A program made the position numbers and the translations under genes. Positions 24,586 through 35,302 of a stretch of 64,000 nucleotides of DNA are shown one piece after another. Source of the stretch: Sporolactobacillus vineae DSM 21990 = SL153 (lineage in GTDB: Bacteria > Bacillota > Bacilli > Bacillales > Sporolactobacillaceae); contig NZ_KB899043.1 in the NCBI RefSeq assembly GCF_000377985.1, forward strand, positions 62,001 through 126,000, written 5' to 3'. A model generated the notes under the pieces. That model was not told where the DNA came from. It did no database searches and worked only from the letters and a program-made list of their open reading frames with translations. Within the stretch, counting starts at the first letter, position 1, and the number at the start of each line of letters is the position of its first letter.

Positions 24586-26901
24586 TTATTGCGGGGTGTT
24601 ATCGGCTGAAGAAGCAGCACGGTCTTCTGCGCGCAGCCGTTCCTGAAGCTTACGGGCGAGATTGGAATGGCGGCCGTTGCTGTCGCTCGTATCCACAGCC
24701 TGGCGGAAAGCCTGCTCATCGCCGCAGAGCATCAGAAAATCTTTGCTGCGGGTGACGGCCGTATAGATCAGATTGCGCTTGAGCATCCGGTGATAGCCGC
24801 GAACAACCGGCAGAATGACAATCGGAAATTCACTGCCCTGAGCTTTATGAATCGAGCAGCAGTAGGCCAGTGTCAGCTGGTTCAGGTCGTGCCTGAGGTA
24901 CTTGACTTCCGTCCCGTCGAACGACACAACGACGGTGTCTTCCTTATCCGTTGTTTCCTTTGCTTTCAGGATCGCGGCAATCTCACCGATGTCGCCGTTA
25001 TAAACCTGATCGTCAGGGTTATTGACCAGCTGCAGAACTTTGTCATGGATACGCAGCACGTGGTCGCCGAAAGACAGCTCCCGCTTCTGATCGGAAGCAG
25101 GGTTGAAAAGTTCCTGCAGAGCGCGGTTCATTTTCTCAATCCCGGCATTCCCCCGATAGATCGGGGCCAGTACCTGGATGTCTTTCGGACTGTACCCTTT
25201 TTTCCGGGCTCCGGCAGCAATCTGGCAGACCACATCGGAAACCTGTGCCTGGCTGCAGCTGAAAAAGCGGCGGTCGTCCCGCGGCTGCCTGATGTCGGTC
25301 ACCGAGTCATCTTTAATCTGATGGGCCAGTTCAATGATTGACGAACCTTTTGCCTGCCGGAAAATATCCGTCAGCCGGACCACCGGAATACTGCCGGAAC
25401 TGAGTAGATCCGCCAGCACCTGCCCGGGACCGACTGAGGGCAGCTGATCTTCATCGCCGACGATGACCACTTTGATCTGTTCCGGCAATGATTTTAACAG
25501 CTGATTGGCCAGCCAGATATCGACCATCGACATCTCATCAACGACAAGCAATTGCCCTTCAACCGGATCATCCTCATCATGGGCGTAGTTCGAGCCGCCG
25601 GTCCAGCCGAGCAGGCGATGAATCGTTACCGCCGGAAGCCCGGTTGATTCCTTCATCCGTTTGGCCGCCCGTCCCGTCGGTGCGACGAGCAGCACCGGAT
25701 ACGGATGATCCTCGTCGTAATCTTTCGGCTCCAGCGACAGGCCGTTCAGTTCGGCAAACACTTCGACAATCCCGTGGATGACCGTTGTCTTTCCGGTGCC
25801 CGGTCCGCCGGTCAGGATCATCAGGGGAGAACGGATCGCCTGGCGGATCGCTTTCTGCTGACTTTCAGCATAGTGCATATCCAGCTTCTCTTCGACTTTT
25901 CCCAATGCTTCCAGAAACTCGGTTTCGGAAAATTCGTCATTGGAGGTATCCTGCTCGATCAGCTTCTGGACACCGGTGACGATCCCCTTTTCCGCATAAT
26001 AGAGTTCCGGCAGATAAACGTCTTCTTCCTCACGGACAAGCTTTCCGTCCTCTTCAAGCGCATCGATTTCCCGGACCAGATCATCTTCACCGACTACAGA
26101 TTCCGGCGTCGCCAGTAATTTTTCCGCGGCCTTCACGGTTTCATCATAATGCATGAAGACATGGCCGTCATTCATCGCCTGTTCATCCAGCCAGTAAAGG
26201 ACAGCGGCCCGGATTCGTGCCGGGTTGTTGCCTGTGATGCCCAGAGTTGCGGCCAGCTCATCGGCCCGCTGAAACCCGATCCCGTCAATGTCTTCAATCA
26301 ACTGATAAGGATTGTCGCGGATTGTCTCCAGTGTTTCATCCCCGTAAGTCTGATAGATCTTCATCGCCAGCTGCGATCCGAAGCCGAAGTCCGACAGCCC
26401 GATCAGTATTTTTTCCAGACCTTCATTTTTCATCAGGGTATCGGCAATGAATGACGATTTGTCCTTCGGCAGTCTGGGCACCTGATCGAGACAGGACGGA
26501 TCATTCAGGATCTTCGTGATCGCATTGTCGCCAATGGTCGCGACAATCGTTTCTGCGGTTTTCTTTCCGATGCCGGGGAAGAGATCCCCAGACAGATACT
26601 GGACCATGCCTGCATGCGACTGCGGCAGCAGTTTGTGGTAACTGTCAACCTCGTATTGCCGGCCATATTTCGGATGTGTCTTTAACTTGCCGAAGAATTG
26701 ATAGCTTTCCTGCAGATGGATGGCAGGAAAATAGCCGATCACCGTGATCTCATTTTCGTCGATCGGTTCATCGGTTTCGCTGATGTGGACGATTGCCACA
26801 GTATAACCATTCTCCGCATTCTGGAAAACGATCCTTTCCGGCTCTCCCTTAATTGAAGGGCGTTCCTCAGTAAACAGGTGCATCGATGCCTGTTCCGTCA
26901 T
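24586..26901 (-). CDS. recD2: RecD2, 5'-3' SF1B DNA helicase (YrrC)
   Basis: A stand-alone RecD-like helicase involved in replication-fork progress and DNA repair. The 771-residue protein has the long N-terminal region with two helix-hairpin-helix-like segments ([27 protein letters not shown]), Walker A ILTGGPGTGKTTV, VAPTGRAAKRM, VVDEMSMVD (motif II), VGDEDQLPSVGPGQVL (motif III), and the C-terminal HKAQGSEFPIVILPV and YTAVTRSKDFL. The ATG at 26901 is preferred, six to seven bases after GGGGTG; a GTG three codons earlier is possible. Confidence 0.95.
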   Translation of the reverse strand: MTEQASMHLFTEERPSIKGEPERIVFQNAENGYTVAIVHISETDEPIDENEITVIGYFPAIHLQESYQFFGKLKTHPKYGRQYEVDSYHKLLPQSHAGMVQYLSGDLFPGIGKKTAETIVATIGDNAITKILNDPSCLDQVPRLPKDKSSFIADTLMKNEGLEKILIGLSDFGFGSQLAMKIYQTYGDETLETIRDNPYQLIEDIDGIGFQRADELAATLGITGNNPARIRAAVLYWLDEQAMNDGHVFMHYDETVKAAEKLLATPESVVGEDDLVREIDALEEDGKLVREEEDVYLPELYYAEKGIVTGVQKLIEQDTSNDEFSETEFLEALGKVEEKLDMHYAESQQKAIRQAIRSPLMILTGGPGTGKTTVIHGIVEVFAELNGLSLEPKDYDEDHPYPVLLVAPTGRAAKRMKESTGLPAVTIHRLLGWTGGSNYAHDEDDPVEGQLLVVDEMSMVDIWLANQLLKSLPEQIKVVIVGDEDQLPSVGPGQVLADLLSSGSIPVVRLTDIFRQAKGSSIIELAHQIKDDSVTDIRQPRDDRRFFSCSQAQVSDVVCQIAAGARKKGYSPKDIQVLAPIYRGNAGIEKMNRALQELFNPASDQKRELSFGDHVLRIHDKVLQLVNNPDDQVYNGDIGEIAAILKAKETTDKEDTVVVSFDGTEVKYLRHDLNQLTLAYCCSIHKAQGSEFPIVILPVVRGYHRMLKRNLIYTAVTRSKDFLMLCGDEQAFRQAVDTSDSNGRHSNLARKLQERLRAEDRAASSADNTPQ

Positions 26902-26944
26902 GCTTCCCACCCCTAATCCTGCAGAATGACCGCTGCCCCGGCAG

Positions 26945-27622
26945 TCATTCCTGATGATCTGCGGATGAAGACTGCCGTTTGAGCTCTTTCAGCCCGTTCG
27001 CTGCCAGCAGATGCTTCGGATTTCGTTTAAGTGCTTTTTGAAAAAAAGTCTGTGCTTCTCCGGTGTTGCCCCGGAGCGTGGCCACAACGCCAAGGTTATA
27101 GCAGGCGTCGGCATGCTCCGGCTCAGCTTCAAGGACTTGATGGAACTGCTTTGCTGCGCCGTTAATCTGGCCGAAGCGGGCCAGGGCGAGTCCATACTGG
27201 AATCTCGCCTCAACATCCGATCCATTCAGTTCCACCGCACGCTGAAACGCGGCCAGAGCCTGTCCGGAACGGCCGATATTCAGGGCAGACCGGCCGATCA
27301 TATAGTACAGATCACCATTTTCAAGCCCTGCTTTCTGTGCCGAGCCGAATGCATCTAGCGCCTCTTTCTCGTTTCCTGTTTCGAACAGCGCATTGCCGTA
27401 ACCAAAAAAGGCTGAAGCATCCCCCGGATCCAGTTCAAGTGCACGTTTAAAAAAGGCGAGTGCCTTCTCCGGCTGGCCGACGGCGATCAAAAGATTGCCG
27501 AAATTCGTATAGCCCTCCGGATTCTTCGGTTCCTCAGTGATCGACTGATCCAGTATCCGGGCAGCTTCACTGAATTTTTTCTTCTCCAGCAGTTCCGCGA
27601 CTTTCTCCATAATCGGTTTCAC
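26945..27622 (-). CDS. TPR-repeat protein (YrrB-like)
   Basis: A 225-residue protein made almost wholly of tetratricopeptide repeats of 34 residues: units such as YTNFGNLLIAVGQPEKAL, FFGYGNALFETGNEKEAL, YYMIGRSALNIGRSGQAL, RFQYGLALARFGQINGAA and CYNLGVVATLRGNTGEAQ. TPR proteins mediate protein contacts. The YrrB homologue lies between recD2 and mnmA in B. subtilis as well; its partner is unknown, with tRNA modification proposed by neighbourhood. It starts with GTG, behind GAGGTGA. Confidence 0.9.
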   Translation of the reverse strand: MKPIMEKVAELLEKKKFSEAARILDQSITEEPKNPEGYTNFGNLLIAVGQPEKALAFFKRALELDPGDASAFFGYGNALFETGNEKEALDAFGSAQKAGLENGDLYYMIGRSALNIGRSGQALAAFQRAVELNGSDVEARFQYGLALARFGQINGAAKQFHQVLEAEPEHADACYNLGVVATLRGNTGEAQTFFQKALKRNPKHLLAANGLKELKRQSSSADHQE

Positions 27623-27652
27623 AATGATTCACCTCTGAAAAAGACCCGGCTC

Positions 27653-29949
<2,297 letters not shown>

Positions 29950-30103
29950 GCCTGTTCACTCCTTTATTTCTCTGCCGCCGAAACCCCGTTCACGCGAAAC
30001 TCATGAACCGGGCCGGACGGTTTTTTCATAGGCTCTGTTCATCACGTCTGCTGCTTCTCGTTTTAGGTACTTGCTCTCTGCAACGGTCAGCACGGCTTCT
30101 TCA

Positions 30104-30526
30104 TTAAATATAAAACATGTCCGGATCCTGGACCTGCGGATCGCTGTCGTAATGGATCAGGTCGTCCAGTGTGGTTCCCTGAAGCACATTGCGGACGGCA
30201 TCTCTGATTTTCACCCACAGTTCACGTTTGGCCGGGTCGTCGTCTTCCATGACTTCCACAGGCTGAATCGGGCCTTCAAGCACGCGGATGACGTCAGCAG
30301 CCGTAATCTCGCTTGGAGACTTGGTCAGAATATAGCCGCCGTACGCGCCGCGGATACTGCTGACCAGGCCGGCATTGCGCAGCGGTGCAATCAGCTGCTC
30401 CAGATAGTGTTCGGACAGATTATGTTCACTGGCGATGGCTTTCAGAGACAATGGTCCCTTTCCTTCATTTTTTGCCAAAGCCATCATGATTGTCAGGCCG
30501 TAGCGTCCCTTCGTCGAAATTTTCAT
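30104..30526 (-). CDS. cymR: CymR, Rrf2-family repressor of cysteine metabolism
   Basis: CymR with CysK represses sulfur-assimilation genes when cysteine is plentiful. The 140-residue protein has the Rrf2 winged helix (MKISTKGRYGLTIMMALAKN, LSEHYLEQLIAPLRNAGLV, SIRGAYGGYIL) and the ITAADVIRVLEGP wing. It lacks the three clustered cysteines of IscR, as CymR does, and ends MFYI like the B. subtilis protein. GGAGG lies just upstream of the ATG. The 153 bases between it and iscS hold no clear signal apart from the iscS ribosome binding site. Confidence 0.94.
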   Translation of the reverse strand: MKISTKGRYGLTIMMALAKNEGKGPLSLKAIASEHNLSEHYLEQLIAPLRNAGLVSSIRGAYGGYILTKSPSEITAADVIRVLEGPIQPVEVMEDDDPAKRELWVKIRDAVRNVLQGTTLDDLIHYDSDPQVQDPDMFYI

Positions 30527-30789
30527 GGTAATCCTCCTTATGTATGTCCAAAGAACTCATTTGTCCTGAAAGAAACAGATGAGATGATATTATGTAAGGG
30601 GATGAGCGCAGGAATCACAAAAAAACAATGCGGCGAAGACGAACGCCTGCCGTCTGCCATGCGGTTCATCACACCAGATATGGTAAAATAAACACAGACT
30701 CTAAGTTATTATAAACGAAATCTGCCCGGCTTGCACGCAAGAAACCGGCATTTCTGAAAATTGACTGCAATGACAAAGGGATGACCGAA
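30527..30789. promoter_or_regulatory. Divergent region between cymR and rarA
   Basis: The 263 bases must hold promoters for both genes. Candidate AT-rich -10 elements are TATTAT near 30590 and TTATAA near 30710 on the plus strand, but neither has a good -35 at the right distance. I see no gene here. Confidence 0.4.
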
Positions 30790-32127
30790 ATGGACCTTTT
30801 TGACTTACCTGACGACTCTTCTGCCGGAATGAAGAACCGGCCTCTGGCAGACCGAATGCGCCCGCAGACGCTGGACGAATTTGTCGGCCAGGAGCAAATT
30901 GTCGGCAAGAACCGGCTGCTCCGGCGGGCGATCCAGGCAGACAAGCTGACACCGATGATCTTCTTCGGCCCCCCCGGAACAGGCAAAACGACACTGGCAC
31001 ATATTATTGCCAAGTCCACTTCTGCTTATTTCGAGCAGCTGAACGCGGTCACGGCAGGCGTCGGCGATCTGAGAAAAGTCATCTCCGGCGCTGAAGAACG
31101 GCTGAAATTCGACCGGCAGAAGACGATCCTTTTTATTGATGAAATCCACCGCTTCAGCAAAAGCCAGCAGGACGCCCTGCTGCCCTCCGTTGAAAAAGGC
31201 ATTATTATTCTGATCGGGGCGACAACCGAAAGCCCGATGTTCGAGATCAATCCGGCACTGCTGTCACGATCCAGACTGTTCCGGTTTGTACCGCTCACAG
31301 AAGACGATATCCGCAGGATCCTGTTGAACGCCCTGCACGATAAAGAACGGGGGTATGGCAGCGAAAAGATCAGGCTCGACGCCGATGCGCTTGACCACCT
31401 CGTCCGGGTGGCCAGCGGTGACAGCCGGTCTGCGCTGCAGGCACTGGAACTCGCCGCACTGACGACCGATCCGGACAAGAACGGTGTCATTCATATCAAT
31501 CTTGAAGTTGCTGAAGAATCAATCCAGAAAAAAGTGCTTCACTATGATAAAAAGGGCGATAACCACTACGACACGGTGTCGGCATTTATCAAAAGTATGC
31601 GCGGTTCCGACCCGAATGCCACGCTCTATTGGCTTGCCAAAATGATTGCTGCCGGCGAAGATCCGAAATTCATCGCCCGGCGCATCTTCATCCATGCGGC
31701 AGAAGACGTCGGACTTGCCGATCCGAACGCGATTCTTGTGGCCAATGCGGCCGTTACCGCAGTGACGTTTATCGGCCTTCCGGAAGCACGGATCCCGCTT
31801 GCCGAGGCCGCGCTCTATGTCGCTACCGCGCCGAAAAGCAACGCAGCCGTTGTCGGCATCGACCAGGCTCTGGACGCCGTAAAACATGACCGAACCGGCG
31901 AAGTGCCGATGCATCTTCGCGATGCCCATTATAAAGGGGCGGCAAAACTGGGCCATGGAAAAGGCTACCTGTACCCGCATGATTTCGAGGGCGGCTATGT
32001 CCCGCAGGCCTATCTGCCGCCGCATTTACAGGATAAAACATTCTATCACCCGTCGCCGCGCGGTTATGAACGCACCGTCCAAAAGCGGCTGGACTATTTC
32101 GCTCAGCGTGATCAGGCCGGTAAATAA
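30790..32127 (+). CDS. rarA: RarA/MgsA, replication-associated AAA+ ATPase
   Basis: A clamp-loader-like ATPase that acts at stalled replication forks. The 445-residue protein has RPLADRMRPQTLDEFVGQEQ, Walker A IFFGPPGTGKTTLAHI, Walker [12 protein letters not shown], sensor 1 IGATTESPMFEINPALLSRS and the C-terminal tetramerisation domain (RGSDPNATLYWLAKMIAAGEDP, HLRDAHYKGAAKLGHG). The second of two close ATG codons (30790) is nine bases from AAAGGG and is preferred to 30781. Confidence 0.95.
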   Translation: MDLFDLPDDSSAGMKNRPLADRMRPQTLDEFVGQEQIVGKNRLLRRAIQADKLTPMIFFGPPGTGKTTLAHIIAKSTSAYFEQLNAVTAGVGDLRKVISGAEERLKFDRQKTILFIDEIHRFSKSQQDALLPSVEKGIIILIGATTESPMFEINPALLSRSRLFRFVPLTEDDIRRILLNALHDKERGYGSEKIRLDADALDHLVRVASGDSRSALQALELAALTTDPDKNGVIHINLEVAEESIQKKVLHYDKKGDNHYDTVSAFIKSMRGSDPNATLYWLAKMIAAGEDPKFIARRIFIHAAEDVGLADPNAILVANAAVTAVTFIGLPEARIPLAEAALYVATAPKSNAAVVGIDQALDAVKHDRTGEVPMHLRDAHYKGAAKLGHGKGYLYPHDFEGGYVPQAYLPPHLQDKTFYHPSPRGYERTVQKRLDYFAQRDQAGK

Positions 32128-32277
32128 CCGGCGCTCTTTCAATCTCAGAAGATCCCTTGCCGGGTGTATAAAACAACTCTCGTTTGTCTATCCTTCTCGT
32201 ATATTGATAAAAAAGGGAGCTTTTCGAAGAAGTCACCTAAGTTCCTGTCAGCATGATTGCCAGAAGGAGAGAATATC

Positions 32278-32979
32278 ATGACAAAAGTGAGACAAGACGC
32301 CTGGTCGCATGAGGACGACCTGCTGCTCGCGGAAACCGTGCTGCGCCATATCCGTGAAGGCAGCACCCAGCTTGATGCATTTGAAGAAGTCGGTGACCGG
32401 CTGAACCGGACCGGTGCGGCCTGCGGTTTCCGCTGGAATGCGATCGTCCGCAGAAAATATGAGCAGGCAATAGAGATTGCCAAGAAGCAGCGCAAGCAGA
32501 AGAAGCGTGCCGAGCGGCAGACCCGTCCGGTGCGGCCGGTCGCCGGACCGGCAGTTCCGGTTATGGAGTTTGCTGAGATGGACATCCCTGAAGCAGGCCC
32601 GGCAGAAGCGACGCCGGAAACTGCTCCCCGGGAAACCGCCGGACCGGTTCAGAACACCGGATCTGCCTCATTCGGCCTTCCGGAAATTATTACTTATCTA
32701 AGAAAACTGGAAAGCGGAACATCATCGGGTTCCAGACTGGAACAGGAAAACAAGCATCTGAAAGCGGAGAATAGCCGTCTGCAAAACAAAGTTGACGAAC
32801 TGGAGAAAGAAGTTGCTTCCCTTCAGAACCGCCAGCAGACCGTGGAGGACGACTATCAGGCACTGATCGGCATCATGGACCGTGCCCGCCGGATGGTTGC
32901 CTTTCAGGACCAGAGCGCCGAGCAAGGGGCAACATTCAAGATGGATCAGAACGGCAATCTTGAGAAAGTGGCGAAGTAA
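32278..32979 (+). CDS. rsfA: RsfA-family prespore regulator
   Basis: A 233-residue DNA-binding protein. The N-terminus has a Myb/SANT-like fold (DAWSHEDDLLLAETVLRHI, then LDAFEEVGDRLNRTGAACGFRWN), followed by a basic stretch (KKQRKQKKRAERQ), a Pro/Ala-rich linker and a long coiled coil near residues 155-200 (LEQENKHLKAENSRLQNK). In B. subtilis RsfA is made in the forespore under sigma-F/G and tunes their genes; several paralogues exist in Bacillales, so the exact orthologue is not certain. The ATG follows GAAGGAGAG. Confidence 0.85.
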   Translation: MTKVRQDAWSHEDDLLLAETVLRHIREGSTQLDAFEEVGDRLNRTGAACGFRWNAIVRRKYEQAIEIAKKQRKQKKRAERQTRPVRPVAGPAVPVMEFAEMDIPEAGPAEATPETAPRETAGPVQNTGSASFGLPEIITYLRKLESGTSSGSRLEQENKHLKAENSRLQNKVDELEKEVASLQNRQQTVEDDYQALIGIMDRARRMVAFQDQSAEQGATFKMDQNGNLEKVAK

Positions 32980-33017
32980 TAGTAATTAAACTACAACATC
33001 AGATTTTTTGAATTGCT

Positions 33018-33068
33018 GACACGGATATGAGCGATATTTAAGCGCACTTGTCCGTGTTTTTATTTATC
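33018..33068 (+). terminator. Terminator after rsfA
   Basis: ACACGGA (33019-33025) and TCCGTGT (33051-33057) pair with a 25-base AT-rich loop, followed by TTTTATTTAT. Confidence 0.7.
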
Positions 33069-33111
33069 CTATTTTCCAGCTTTTAATTTACTTCCAACTC
33101 TGATTCATATT

Positions 33112-34314
33112 TCATTGATATATCGTATTCGCAGCCACCGGTTGTAAAACTGGTTTGGCAGAATTGCTCAAATCGTTCACTTGGGGATAAAAATAAATGT
33201 CTCCATGGGCACTTGTCTGTGGCGATGCCTGACCATCGATAACAACACCTCTATTAAAATAGAGTTTCGACTTATTCCCATCTTTCGGGTTGAAATCACC
33301 GTTTACATACACAGTCCGTTCAAATACTATATTACCATCTCCGCTATTATCCCTTCTGCTCATTTCTCCACCGACAAATACATAGCCTGTGTATTGATTG
33401 CCATTGCCATATGCAAGATTACCCTTAACATAGAGATTGCCGTCTACCTGAATATCTCCCTTTACAGTCAGACTGCCCTCAATATGTACATTCCCCTTAA
33501 AAACAATATTCCCTGAAATCGTTACATCCCCGTTAATGTAAACATTGTTTTCAAATGTTTTGTTCCCTGAAAAATCCATGTCGTTCGAATTTCCATAAAT
33601 ATCTCCGGAAATTGTGTTCCCTACAACCGGAGTGCCGCTGTCATCTTGCGTCGCCATAGGCATTCGGATGAAAGCATTTTCGACACCGCTCAAGTCAACT
33701 GTTTCCTCCGTGGGGTCAGTTTCATTTCCCGTATGATCATAAATATGAATATTGTCTTTTTTGCCCTTCCCTTGGATACCCCAGTGGCCCGGATTGACAA
33801 TCACACTTCCATTCATATAAGGAAGAGACAGTCCCTGATGTTCTTCATTTCGCTGAAATTGATCATTCATCTGAATAATTTCATCTTGGGAAATGGTTCT
33901 TGTCTCATTTTGAGCGGACCCCTGCGAAACAATCTTAATCACAAACTGATGATCTGTACTCTGAATTTCTTTTTTATTGATTATTTCATATGTCGGATTG
34001 TTTGAGAGATTCAGGGTACGTTTCGGAACGCTGATATTCATGATCTGAGTCTTCAATTCATCAAATGAACTCGAATTTTCACTGGTATTGAGTGTTTGAT
34101 ACCACTTGTTCAATTTCAATTGATATTCCTTAAGTCCCATCTCCGCCGCATTTGTTGCCTGAATTTTAGCGGTAGACTGGCCGATTTGCCGGGAGTGGGC
34201 AAGCGTGACGCCGATAAGCATGAGGCCCATTACCGAAAAAACGGCCATGACAAGGAGAACGACTACGAGCGTTGAGCCATTTTCTTTTCTACATGTTTTT
34301 CTGATCCCGTTCAT
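33112..34314 (-). CDS. PilX-like minor pilin with repetitive beta-helix C-terminus
   Basis: A 400-residue protein. Residues 1-40 resemble the PilX N-terminus: a basic head (RKTCRKENGSTLVVVLLV) and one membrane helix, with no typical G-F prepilin site. After a variable middle, residues about 250-345 repeat short beta-strand units: VYINGDVTISGNIVFKGN, VHIEGSLTVKGDIQVDGN, LYVKGNL and a last VYVNGDFNPKDGN. These suggest a right-handed beta-helix, as in bactofilin-like or surface domains. By eye much of the gene is 30-47 % GC against over 50 % around it. It overlaps the PilW-like gene as ATGA and is last of the three leftward minor-pilin genes. Confidence 0.8.
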   Translation of the reverse strand: MNGIRKTCRKENGSTLVVVLLVMAVFSVMGLMLIGVTLAHSRQIGQSTAKIQATNAAEMGLKEYQLKLNKWYQTLNTSENSSSFDELKTQIMNISVPKRTLNLSNNPTYEIINKKEIQSTDHQFVIKIVSQGSAQNETRTISQDEIIQMNDQFQRNEEHQGLSLPYMNGSVIVNPGHWGIQGKGKKDNIHIYDHTGNETDPTEETVDLSGVENAFIRMPMATQDDSGTPVVGNTISGDIYGNSNDMDFSGNKTFENNVYINGDVTISGNIVFKGNVHIEGSLTVKGDIQVDGNLYVKGNLAYGNGNQYTGYVFVGGEMSRRDNSGDGNIVFERTVYVNGDFNPKDGNKSKLYFNRGVVIDGQASPQTSAHGDIYFYPQVNDLSNSAKPVLQPVAANTIYQ

Positions 34315-34772
34315 TGGCTGTCTCCGCTCCCGCCATCGCTCCATGGATAATGGAGTGTTGTGTCAAGATGAAAGCTCAAGTCTCCGTCTTCTGCGGTATT
34401 CTTTGGTTTGATTGTATAATCCAGAGCGAGATTTTTTGTGTTCTGGTTTACTTCTACGGAAACAGGTGTTCCCGAGTAGACAAGTTCGGCATCAGAAATC
34501 GTCTGGGTTTCGCCTGATTCGTCATCGTTCAGTTCAACCCGGCCATCATTAAGAGAAAGCGTAAACGGCTTTTGATTTTTATCATAGAACGCTTCAGTCA
34601 GTCGCTTCTGAACGAGATTGGCATCGCTCTGCAGATCATTTTCGGCCATCGTATGATTTGCCGATTTCTGTCCGGAAAGCCAGATACTGAAAATCAGGGA
34701 AAAACAGACGGTGGCCAGCGTCAGAACAGCCAGCAGCTCAACCAGTGTGAACCCCCTCTGACTGCCTTCCAT
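34311..34772 (-). CDS. PilW-like minor prepilin
   Basis: A 153-residue type IV prepilin. The leader MEGSQRG is followed by FTLVELLAVLTLATVCFSLIF, with Glu5 of the mature protein in place, so PilD should cut after Gly7. The rest is a soluble beta-rich domain (RLTEAFYDKNQKPFTLSLNDG, ISDAELVYSGTPVSVEVN). ATG 34772 is preferred (GAGAG upstream, ten-base gap); an ATG at 34796 would give a longer leader without a ribosome binding site. It sits between the PilV- and PilX-like genes. Confidence 0.82.
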   Translation of the reverse strand: MEGSQRGFTLVELLAVLTLATVCFSLIFSIWLSGQKSANHTMAENDLQSDANLVQKRLTEAFYDKNQKPFTLSLNDGRVELNDDESGETQTISDAELVYSGTPVSVEVNQNTKNLALDYTIKPKNTAEDGDLSFHLDTTLHYPWSDGGSGDSQ

Positions 34773-34785
34773 TTTCCGGTATCTC

Positions 34786-35196
34786 TCATTTATCATTTGT
34801 CGTATAATAGTTGTAAAGTTCGACATATTTTGCACCATAGAAAGTCCGTATGACAACGGGCTGATTCTGATCCTCATCTTTGTTCAGAACGAAGGCGAAC
34901 GTTTCATAGGAGGCATTTCCGACTGTGTCACTGCCTTCATACCGGTATTGTTTAACATTTTGCGGTGAAGACGGCGGAGCAGGCTGCGAAGCTGAAGGGG
35001 CCGGAAGGCTGTTTCCGCTCAGCACACCGGATAAATATTTCTGTGCCAGCTGCAGGGCAGTCTGCTTCGTTCCGTTGTCCGTCGTCGCCGCCTGACTCTG
35101 GATGAATACATAAGCAAAGGTAAGGATCACCAGACTTAACAGGGTAATCGATAGGATCACTTCGATGAGCGTCATGCCCTCCTGCCTATGATACAT
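34786..35196 (-). CDS. PilV-like minor prepilin
   Basis: A 136-residue prepilin with leader MYHRQEG and mature start MTLIEVILSITLLSLVILTFAY, which has the conserved glutamate at position 5. The soluble part contains a Pro/Ser-rich stretch (LPAPSASQPAPPSSPQ) and a C-terminal beta region (YETFAFVLNKDEDQNQPVV). It is the first gene of the leftward minor-pilin unit and is divergent from pilB; the 106 bases between them must hold both promoters. Confidence 0.82.
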   Translation of the reverse strand: MYHRQEGMTLIEVILSITLLSLVILTFAYVFIQSQAATTDNGTKQTALQLAQKYLSGVLSGNSLPAPSASQPAPPSSPQNVKQYRYEGSDTVGNASYETFAFVLNKDEDQNQPVVIRTFYGAKYVELYNYYTTNDK

Positions 35197-35302
35197 TAGT
35201 CCCGGTCCCTTCTTCTTTGAATTTCATTACCTATTTTATACGGAACGGTAAAAGATTGAAAGACTCGTTTTTTACCGAAACAATCGAATCAGGAGATGCT
35301 CT

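Noticed and set aside
29988-30103. A roughly 30-codon frame between cymR and iscS (GTG start, reading LTVAESKYLKREAADVMNRA)
   Set aside because: It is out of frame with both neighbours, lacks a ribosome binding site and ends before iscS. It looks plausible by composition only.
32165-32277. Sigma-F promoter before rsfA
   Set aside because: GTATA occurs twice at -35-like positions, but neither is followed by a GGNNANANTR-like -10 at 15 bases.
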